A stretch of DNA of 48,643 nt, taken from NCBI GenBank assembly GCA_902612965.1, contig CACMFN010000013.1:1-48643 (forward strand), given 5' to 3'. The notes under the pieces are model-generated. The model was not told where the DNA came from. It saw only the letters and a program-made list of their open reading frames with translations, and searched no databases. The translations under genes and the position numbers were made by a program. Source of the stretch: an uncultured SAR116 cluster alpha proteobacterium. Its GTDB lineage: Bacteria; Pseudomonadota; Alphaproteobacteria; Puniceispirillales; GCA-002684695. Numbering within the stretch: position 1 is the stretch's first letter; every line of letters begins with the position of its first letter. Of the stretch, positions 9,152-15,974 are shown in pieces.

Positions 9152-10375
9152 TTAATTTCTATTATTTAGAAAAATTAAAATTTTATCGTTTAATTTAACA
9201 TAAGTTTCATAAATAATTTTATTTTTATCAGATAATCTTTGTAAAGAGACTAATGACTTGTATATTCTAGTATAATTTTCTTCTTTTATTGATGCTATAC
9301 CTGACAAATAATAATGTTCTGCAGCAACAATATTATAATTTAATATTTCATTTATCAGAGCATAATTAAAATTTGTAATTGAACTGTTAGTCTCTAAATT
9401 TAAAGCTTTAAAGAAAGAAGCATAAGATAGCTTTAAATTATTTAATTTTAGATATGAAATGCCTAATATGGAAAAATTATCTGAAGTATTCATTCCCTTC
9501 GAAGATGCTTCCAAGCCAAAATGAATTGATTTTTCATAATTTCCTTGTAAAAAGTATGATTTACTAGCCAAAAAAAAATTTGCTGGATTATCTTCATCTA
9601 ATGAAATCTTTTTAGATAATGCCAAGGAAGCTTTTTCATATTCCTCATTATCGAAAAGCCTTTTAATATCTTGGTCGATATTAATTAAGTTTCCTTTATT
9701 TTGTTCTATTGATGCAAATTGATTTTTCAAAATTACTTCTTTTTCAGGCAGCGAAACTATGATTTTCCTTGAAACCATATCAACTACTTGAAGAGCAGTT
9801 TCATTTTTATCATTTAATGCAACCTGAAAAATACCTGTAATTAGTGAAACAGGTGAAAAAGGTATGGATCCATCGCTATTACTTCCAGAGTAATGTGAAG
9901 ACCATAGTATTTCATCTCTTTTATCTGTTAAATTTAGTTTAAGTTCTACAGTAGTATTTGAGTAAGAAATAAAATCATTATTTTGAAATTTTAATATTTC
10001 GCCAGTAATAATTGCATCACAATTATAATATTTTAATAAATTTTGGTTAGATAGTGTATCTATATTTTTATCAACTTCTGAAATTTTTATTAAATCATAA
10101 TTTTTAACACTTACTAATCCATAAATTGCTTTTCTAATTATATCTCCTTTGTTTAAATCTTTGAATTTAGAGATATCAGTTCTATCAATAAACTTCCCTA
10201 TTAAAATACAGTTAATTTGTGAGGTATGGAATTTTTCATTTATTGAGTAATTTACTGTATTGATACTTTTTCTTGATATTTCTAAATTATCAACTTTTTT
10301 ATAATTTGTATTATTGCAGGACGAACCTAACAAAAGGATAAATATCAGAAATAAGTATTTAAATTGGAATTTCAT
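9152..10375 (-). CDS. CsgG/GNA1162-like lipoprotein with TPR domain
   Basis: The 407-residue protein begins with a lipoprotein signal (LLLGSSC, Cys20). Residues about 50-215 resemble the CsgG/GNA1162 (DUF799-like) fold: QINCILIGKFIDRTDI, a CDAIITGEI core strand, then ELKLNLTDKRDEILWS. Residues about 235-400 are TPR-like helices. CsgG-type lipoproteins act at the outer membrane as secretion pores or PBP-activator-like factors; which applies here is open. It lies antisense inside an otherwise plus-strand block, its stop 5 bp from the caspase gene stop and its start 25 bp from the divergent protease gene. The assignment to the CsgG-like superfamily is by pattern only. Confidence 0.78.
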   Translation of the reverse strand: MKFQFKYLFLIFILLLGSSCNNTNYKKVDNLEISRKSINTVNYSINEKFHTSQINCILIGKFIDRTDISKFKDLNKGDIIRKAIYGLVSVKNYDLIKISEVDKNIDTLSNQNLLKYYNCDAIITGEILKFQNNDFISYSNTTVELKLNLTDKRDEILWSSHYSGSNSDGSIPFSPVSLITGIFQVALNDKNETALQVVDMVSRKIIVSLPEKEVILKNQFASIEQNKGNLINIDQDIKRLFDNEEYEKASLALSKKISLDEDNPANFFLASKSYFLQGNYEKSIHFGLEASSKGMNTSDNFSILGISYLKLNNLKLSYASFFKALNLETNSSITNFNYALINEILNYNIVAAEHYYLSGIASIKEENYTRIYKSLVSLQRLSDKNKIIYETYVKLNDKILIFLNNRN

Positions 10376-10400
10376 TTTGAAAACATTATAAATTTAAACT

Positions 10401-11981
10401 ATGAACTTTTTAAATAAATTTCTTAAATTAAAATTAATTTTTATAATTTCCTTAGTAATATGTTGTTATTCTTTAAAAAGTTTTCCCTTATCTAATGATG
10501 AATTTTACAAAATTAATAAATTTATAGAACAAGAAAATGTTGAATTAGCATTTCAATATTTAAAAAAAAATAACTTTCTTAAATTTAATGAATCTTCAAA
10601 TTTTTTAATTTTAATTGGTAAAATCTATATCGTTTTGGAGCAGCCAATTAGAGCAGCTAATTACTTTGAAAAAGTTTTATTCTCTTCTACTAAAAATCAA
10701 GATTATGCCCTTACAGGATTAGCTAAAATCAATTTCGACCTTGGCAACATTTCTGAAGCAGAAAAATATATTTCAAAATCTATTAAAATTAATCCAAATT
10801 TAGTTGATAATAAAATTCTTTATGCTCAGTTACTTGCTGAAAAAAATTTATATGATGAAGCTATTAAAGCTTTTGATGTCATAACAAAATCAGAAACAGA
10901 TAGTACTTACGTAAAAAGAAATTTTGTAAAAATGTTAATAAGAATTAATAAATTTAAACACGCTGAAGATATATTAAGTGAAATTAAAAATGAAAATAAA
11001 ATTGATGCTCTGGCTCTAGAATTATTTTCAGATATTAATCTGATTAAAGGAAGAATTAAAGATGCAATAAACTATAGATTAGAGGCTAAAAAAGAATATT
11101 TATTAATAGGAAACAAAATTAAAGCAAACAAAATTGATGAATGGTTAAAATTTAATACGATTAAAGACGATAATTATTTTTTAGAAGAAATAGATAGTAT
11201 TTCAAAAACAAAACCAGATGATTCAAACCAAAACATTTCACAAAATAATGATTTAACTTATGAAAAAAAACAAAATAAAACTGCTTTTCGTCCAAAGGAA
11301 AAACCACAAAAAATTTATATTGATAATACAAAACCTGTTTTCACAGGAAGTGGCATAATAATAAATAATGGAAATAAAATACTAACTAATAAACATGTTG
11401 TTGAAAATTTAAATTATATAATCGTTAGAAATGGTCTTGGTGAAATTAGAGAAGTTGTTGATGTCCAAGTTTCAACTAATCACGACTTAGCAATATTGAT
11501 ACTCTCTAATCCCTACCCTCATGAGTATTCTATAAATGATGAAGATTACTACCGAAGTGAACCAGGTTCGAATATTTTTGTATTAGGATATCCAATATCA
11601 TCTTTAATTGGAAGTTTTCACCCGTCAATAACTGAAGGTATAATAAGTAACCCTGTTGGTTTTGAAGGAAAAATAGAAGAATTTCAAATCACAGCTAAAA
11701 TTAATCCGGGTAATAGTGGTGGACCAATTATTAATAAATTTGGAAAAATTGTTGGAATTGTTGCAGGTAAAATTGACAAAGACAAAATTATGAAAAAACA
11801 GGGTTTTATCCCAGAAGACATCAATATAGCTATTAATTCTAGTACTATTTTAAGCTTCCTAGACCTACCTCAAAAAAAAATTAATAATATTTTAAACCAA
11901 ACCCATAAAATTGAGTATGATGCTCAAGATTTATATAAGTTTATGAGATCCTCTGTTGTTTTTATTGCTGCACAAAGATAA
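10401..11981 (+). CDS. Exported TPR + trypsin-like serine protease
   Basis: The 526-residue protein has an N-terminal hydrophobic signal (about 12-28), then TPR helices (about 35-250: ALTGLAKINFDLGNISEAEKY, ILYAQLLAEKNLYDEAI), an Asn/Lys-rich linker (about 265-310) and a trypsin-like (S1/DegP-type) domain. The catalytic triad is visible as His332 (TNKHVVEN), Asp362 (NHDLAIL) and Ser439 (NPGNSGGP). No PDZ domain is seen, unlike classical DegP. It probably works in the periplasm. It starts 25 bp from the divergent lipoprotein gene, and its 3' end overlaps the next gene by 26 bp, so at least three genes here should be co-transcribed. A second protease family close to a caspase gene makes proteolytic processing a plausible theme of the locus. 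Confidence 0.9.
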   Translation: MNFLNKFLKLKLIFIISLVICCYSLKSFPLSNDEFYKINKFIEQENVELAFQYLKKNNFLKFNESSNFLILIGKIYIVLEQPIRAANYFEKVLFSSTKNQDYALTGLAKINFDLGNISEAEKYISKSIKINPNLVDNKILYAQLLAEKNLYDEAIKAFDVITKSETDSTYVKRNFVKMLIRINKFKHAEDILSEIKNENKIDALALELFSDINLIKGRIKDAINYRLEAKKEYLLIGNKIKANKIDEWLKFNTIKDDNYFLEEIDSISKTKPDDSNQNISQNNDLTYEKKQNKTAFRPKEKPQKIYIDNTKPVFTGSGIIINNGNKILTNKHVVENLNYIIVRNGLGEIREVVDVQVSTNHDLAILILSNPYPHEYSINDEDYYRSEPGSNIFVLGYPISSLIGSFHPSITEGIISNPVGFEGKIEEFQITAKINPGNSGGPIINKFGKIVGIVAGKIDKDKIMKKQGFIPEDINIAINSSTILSFLDLPQKKINNILNQTHKIEYDAQDLYKFMRSSVVFIAAQR

Positions 11982-12765
11982 ATTTATCATTATTTTTCTC
12001 TTGTTTGTGAATTTTAATTCATTTGGTGAAACCTTTTTTTCTGAAGGTACTCATTTTTTTCCTAAAAATATTAGTGAAGAGCAATGTTATGAAAATGCTA
12101 AAAAAGATGCAATTAAAAATATCATGAATAAAGCTGGCTATTCATATTTATCGAATAGAGAAAATTTAATTTGTGCTGAAGTGAAAGGAAATGATATTTG
12201 TGAATATTTTAAAGATGTGCAGATCAGCTATGATAATGGTTTTCTAAAATCAAAAGAATTCTCGAATAGGCAAATTATAAATGAAGGATTGATAAATAGA
12301 AAATGTAAAATTTTTTTAAAAGCAACTTTAGAAAAATATAAAGATAATCATGATCCAAATTATATTTTAAATGCTGAGTTAAATCACAATGTTTATCGAG
12401 ACGGAGAAAAAATTATAATCAATGGTGAAATAAACCTACCTTCTAAGATTTATATTTTTTACCTAAATAATAAAAATGAGGTGGCAACACTTTTATTCCC
12501 AAACAAATTTGAAAATAAAATAAATTTCAGTGGCAAATTTGTATTTCCAGCTAACAATAATTATGATTTAGTAGCGAACTTTCCATTAAATCACAATAAA
12601 GACACAATTTTGGAAAATATTATTATTATATCTACAAAATCAAATAAAGGAAATTTTAAAGTTATTGATAAAGAGCCATTTATTTCAATTTTAAGTCGAT
12701 TAAATGAATTAGGTAGAGATAAATGGAGAAAATTGCATCTTAATTATCTTATACTTCGGGAGTAG
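11956..12765 (+). CDS. Exported DUF4384-like protein
   Basis: The 269-residue frame opens with TTG at 11956; no ATG precedes the hydrophobic signal (KFIIIFLLFVNFNSFG), so a non-ATG start is needed and its exact position is uncertain. The N-terminal part (EQCYENAKKDAIKNIMNKAGYSYLS) resembles the repeated-Ala helix of LPP20/FlgT-like folds. The C-terminal half (YIFYLNNKNEVATLLFPN, then a beta-rich segment) resembles DUF4384, a domain I recall being fused to or next to caspase-like proteases. It overlaps the protease gene by 26 bp and lies 6 bp before the LPP20-like lipoprotein. Function unknown; an envelope partner of the proteases is inferred. Confidence 0.78.
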   Translation: MFLLLHKDKFIIIFLLFVNFNSFGETFFSEGTHFFPKNISEEQCYENAKKDAIKNIMNKAGYSYLSNRENLICAEVKGNDICEYFKDVQISYDNGFLKSKEFSNRQIINEGLINRKCKIFLKATLEKYKDNHDPNYILNAELNHNVYRDGEKIIINGEINLPSKIYIFYLNNKNEVATLLFPNKFENKINFSGKFVFPANNNYDLVANFPLNHNKDTILENIIIISTKSNKGNFKVIDKEPFISILSRLNELGRDKWRKLHLNYLILRE

Positions 12766-12771
12766 TATGTT

Positions 12772-13392
12772 ATGTCTGTTTTTAAAAATATTCTATTAAT
12801 TTTCATCTTATTTCTATATTCATGTACCTCAAATGATCAGGAGGTCACTACAAACTCTCAAAATGAAGGCTCAATAAATATTAATTTAAGTCAAAATAAA
12901 GATATGACAAAAACAGAAGAAGCATCTTTAACTGTTCAAATGGTTCCTGATTGGTGTACGGAAATGCCCATTTCTAAATCGAGTATATACGCATGCGGCA
13001 TTGGCAATTCATCAAATCTAAATATGTCAAATTCTAGAGCTCTTATTGACGGAAAGTCAAAACTTGCTAGTCAAATTAATAATGAAATAACTTCAAGAAT
13101 GACAGACCTGCTTGAAGATCTCGGAAATTATGATGAACAAGTAAAGCAAGCAAGTGAAAGAGTTATAAAAAGTGTTAGCAGAGAAACACAAATAGCTGGT
13201 TATCAAGAGGTTAAATCTGAATTTCAAAATATAGGTGATAAATTTCAAACATATGTATTGCTTGAATATCCAATTGATCAAGCTAATCAATTGCTTTTTA
13301 AACAAATAAAACAGGATAGTATTCTAAGCAATCAAGAAGCTATTGACTCAGCATTAGAAGAATTGGAAGCAGAAATAAAAAAGAAAAACTAA
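12772..13392 (+). CDS. LPP20-like lipoprotein
   Basis: The 206-residue protein starts with a lipobox (LFLYSC, Cys18). The core (about 57-185) fits the LPP20 family: PDWCTEMP, YACGIGNSSN, the SRALIDGKSKLASQIN helix, then a strand ending FQTYVLLEYP. LPP20 members are outer-membrane lipoproteins, some linked to flagellar or surface structures, but no flagellar gene is near. It follows the DUF4384-like gene by 6 bp. LPP20, DUF4384 and CsgG-like proteins share an alternating helix/sheet style, so these three may form one outer-membrane assembly (inference). Confidence 0.85.
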   Translation: MSVFKNILLIFILFLYSCTSNDQEVTTNSQNEGSININLSQNKDMTKTEEASLTVQMVPDWCTEMPISKSSIYACGIGNSSNLNMSNSRALIDGKSKLASQINNEITSRMTDLLEDLGNYDEQVKQASERVIKSVSRETQIAGYQEVKSEFQNIGDKFQTYVLLEYPIDQANQLLFKQIKQDSILSNQEAIDSALEELEAEIKKKN

Positions 13393-13480
13393 TTTTCAAA
13401 TATATACAAAATTTTAGATTACTATTATAAAAAAATATATCAATAAATTTACATATTAATAAATTTTTGTATAGTTTTTC

Positions 13481-14170
13481 ATGAGATTTTTATTTCTTAT
13501 TATTGTATTAATTTTTAATATTGAATCAGTAAATGCAAATTTTTTAAATAAAAAACCTGAAGGTTTGCTTGTTTTTAAAGACAGTAATAATCATAAAAAA
13601 AGCCCATTAACTTTATATTTTGATCTTTATAACAATAATCAATTAAAAAGAAATAACTTTAAAGAATTTGACTCATATGCAGTTGGAAAATTATTCATAA
13701 TTTTGAAATATTGCGATAAAATTTGGGGTGGGTTACCTAATTCATCTTTTTATTCAAATCAAATCAAAGATATTTCAAAAAGTGACTATAAAAGTTTTCT
13801 TAGTGGTTATAGTAGCGTTGATATTACTAAAGGTTCAACTTCTGGGCCTATTAAACAATACTTATCTAGCTCTTTTTGCGCACCTAGAGGAACCAATAAA
13901 GAAACATTTCTCAAATTTATGGATGAATATTTTGTAGCTCTTAAACTCATTATTAATGATAAAGAAAAATATCTAGCTTCAATTAATTCTATTTCCCCAG
14001 ATGAGCCAAAACAAGTTAATGAAACGAAAAATTGCAGTGAAGAAATTAATACCCAAAATATAATTATTTCTTCAGCTATTTCACGTAAAGAAACGAAATA
14101 TGATTATAAGGGCACTTGGAAAAAAAAACTTGCTTTTAAATCACAGCAACGAAAAATTTGGAAACTATAA
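13481..14170 (+). CDS. Exported protein, N-terminal half of a frameshifted gene
   Basis: The 229-residue frame has a signal peptide (MRFLFLIIVLIFNIESVNA). It is followed by a domain (about 65-150) shared with the 810-aa protein at 20146: YC.K.W, then QIKDISKSDYKSFLSGY, a Cys, and DEYF.AL. I do not recognise the domain; the paired Cys suggest a disulfide. The frame ends shortly after a run of nine A (14119-14127). With one A fewer, it would read straight into the frame at 14100-15068, giving the same domain order as the 20146 protein. I read the two frames as one gene split by a homopolymer indel (mutation or sequencing error) or by slippage. An 88-bp AT-rich gap precedes it. Confidence 0.7.
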   Translation: MRFLFLIIVLIFNIESVNANFLNKKPEGLLVFKDSNNHKKSPLTLYFDLYNNNQLKRNNFKEFDSYAVGKLFIILKYCDKIWGGLPNSSFYSNQIKDISKSDYKSFLSGYSSVDITKGSTSGPIKQYLSSSFCAPRGTNKETFLKFMDEYFVALKLIINDKEKYLASINSISPDEPKQVNETKNCSEEINTQNIIISSAISRKETKYDYKGTWKKKLAFKSQQRKIWKL

Positions 14171-15068
14171 AGAATATAAAATCCAGTTTTTGGATTCCTT
14201 TTCACTAGGCAATCTATACAGATCAAGCGTAAAACAATGTAATATTAAATCACCTAGAAAAGAAATCTCATTACTTTCATGGGCAGATCTTCGTGCGTTT
14301 GATAGCACCTACAATAACACATATAATATTGACGCAAATTTACGTGAATATGAAAGTAGTAATAATTTTAAATTTAAAAATAATGATTGTTCAAATGAAA
14401 ACATAAATAAAATTAACGATCTAACAAAGTATTATCTTAAAGATTTAGAAAGGGCTGTTAATAGTGTTTTAGGTTTAAATTGTACTTCAAATACTAATGA
14501 ATTAGCTGAAAATCAAAAACAAGATACTGGTGAAATTGGGAGTAATATTTCTATTTCATCTGATAATGATACTGAAAATACAGAAATAGCTTTAGTTGAA
14601 GGTTTTAATATTAAAGAACTTCAAAGTGAAAGTGAGTTTATAATTTTTAATATTAAAGAGTTTGCTAAAGCTAATATAAATATAGACGGAATAAAATTAG
14701 CTCAAATTTTTTTAAAATTTAATAAAAGTATAACAGTTCCATGGTCAAAACAAACTGCCTTAAACTATATAGAGCTAAAAAATTTTATGAAAAGCATAGA
14801 TGGTTTTGAAGAGTTCATAGTAAATCAATATAATCAGAAACAAAAGAAATCTCATGAAAAAATAAATAGAATTTCTTCTGAGCTAATCGAATATAATGAA
14901 ATTTTAAAAACTTATATTTTTGAAAATATTGGCGATGCTAAATCAAATGAAGCAATTAAACTCTCTGAGGATATAAAGTTTGCTTTAGAAGATCTAAACA
15001 TAGACATTCTTACTTCACTCCAAAATCAATTAAAATCATGGTTTTCTGAAAATAATATCTTGTATTAA
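14100..15068 (+). CDS. C-terminal half of the frameshifted gene, carries shared helical domain B
   Basis: This frame has no signal peptide of its own, and its first ATG lies inside the preceding coding frame, so it is probably the continuation of 13481-14170. The first part (about 20-155) is unrecognised. Residues about 169-322 form an all-helical domain also found in the proteins at 15975 and 20146. Shared landmarks are DIKEF/NIKEF, GI.LA..FLKFNKS...PWS.QTA.NY, DGF, EN.G and a terminal (W)(F/L)(S/T)EN..L. It ends about 50 bp before the second tetrad-helix gene. The true start, if the frameshift is real, is 13481. Confidence 0.65.
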   Translation: MIIRALGKKNLLLNHSNEKFGNYKEYKIQFLDSFSLGNLYRSSVKQCNIKSPRKEISLLSWADLRAFDSTYNNTYNIDANLREYESSNNFKFKNNDCSNENINKINDLTKYYLKDLERAVNSVLGLNCTSNTNELAENQKQDTGEIGSNISISSDNDTENTEIALVEGFNIKELQSESEFIIFNIKEFAKANINIDGIKLAQIFLKFNKSITVPWSKQTALNYIELKNFMKSIDGFEEFIVNQYNQKQKKSHEKINRISSELIEYNEILKTYIFENIGDAKSNEAIKLSEDIKFALEDLNIDILTSLQNQLKSWFSENNILY

Positions 15069-15116
15069 TACTTTTTTTATTAAAATATTATAAGATTTAT
15101 TATTTAGGATTTTTAT

Positions 15117-15974
15117 ATGAAAGCTTTTAAATCTTATTTATTTATCTTTTTCATATCTTTTTTAATTTTTAATAAGGGTTTTTCTCAAGTTGTGTGGAAA
15201 TCTGACGGAACGATTATTGGTTCTGATGGTGAAGTCAAAAAGGAAAGTTATGGAAGTAGATTTCAAAAGCAATTACTAAACCCTACTGATGACTGGCCTA
15301 AGGCAACTGGCTCTGGAGAAGGTGCACTGCAGAATTATTTTGGAAATGATATTTTTATACCTGGAACTCCATTATTGAGAATGTCTGGAATTGATTTTGG
15401 TAGTGATTACTCACAGAAACTTGCAGAACTCAATTCATTTAGTGATTCAAAAGAAATGCAGAAATTTATCATTGCAAATGCAAACTTTAGATTTCTAGAA
15501 AATTTAGATATATCTGAAGATGATGCAATAAGTTATGTCTCTACAATAAACTATGAGGATATTTCAATTAATAATTCTAATGTTAAAGCTTTAATTCTTG
15601 AAAAGGAAAAACAAGTTAGTTTTTCAAAAAATATTGCAAAAAATTTAAATGACCAAGTAGAAAATAATGTTGATAAACAAGTTAAGGGTAAGGTAAAAAA
15701 TCAAATTGAAAAGGAAGTTCAAGATAAAGTTCAAGATAAAGTTCAAGAGCAGGTTCAAGATAAAGTTGAACAAAAGGTTCAAGAACAAGTTCAAGAGCAG
15801 GTAGAGCAAAAGGTTCAAGAACAGGTTCAACAATCAATAGAAGAAAAAATACAGCAAAGTTTAGATGATTATTACGATCAGCTTGAGGCTGAATATAAGG
15901 CCAAAGGATGGACTATATGTGAAAGGACAGGCAATTCGTTGTCAGCCTCAAGTAGTTCAGAAGGTTGTGGATAA
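15117..15974 (+). CDS. Exported tetrad-helix protein, IWKSDG family (module copy 2)
   Basis: This 285-residue paralogue of the 6654 gene has the same signal peptide pattern (FSQ), VVWKSDG.IIGSDGE, SYGSRFQKQ and NYFGNDIFIPGTPLLRMSG. Its long helix (about 178-258) shows about 20 tetrads with V, I or L every fourth residue, then the AEYKAKGW.ICERT...SSSEGC tail. The helix is Gln/Lys/Glu-rich (VQDK, VQEQ, VEQK). Its stop codon directly abuts the ATG of the MORN gene, so the two are co-translated. It is unrecognised as a family; a secreted scaffold or tether is inferred from the fibre-like helix. Confidence 0.87.
   Translation: MKAFKSYLFIFFISFLIFNKGFSQVVWKSDGTIIGSDGEVKKESYGSRFQKQLLNPTDDWPKATGSGEGALQNYFGNDIFIPGTPLLRMSGIDFGSDYSQKLAELNSFSDSKEMQKFIIANANFRFLENLDISEDDAISYVSTINYEDISINNSNVKALILEKEKQVSFSKNIAKNLNDQVENNVDKQVKGKVKNQIEKEVQDKVQDKVQEQVQDKVEQKVQEQVQEQVEQKVQEQVQQSIEEKIQQSLDDYYDQLEAEYKAKGWTICERTGNSLSASSSSEGCG
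15717..15836 (+). repeat. Ten tandem 12-bp coding repeats (VQxK/VQEQ tetrads)
   Basis: Ten consecutive in-frame 12-bp units encode VQDK, VQDK, VQEQ, VQDK, VEQK, VQEQ, VQEQ, VEQK, VQEQ and VQQS. The DNA repeats GTTCAAGA-type units closely enough to allow slippage length change without loss of frame. Confidence 0.88.

Noticed and set aside
13403-13473. Imperfect inverted repeat TATACAAAATTT / AAATTTTTGTATA upstream of 13481
   Set aside because: The arms differ by one base in length and the composition is nearly pure A/T, so a chance match is likely.
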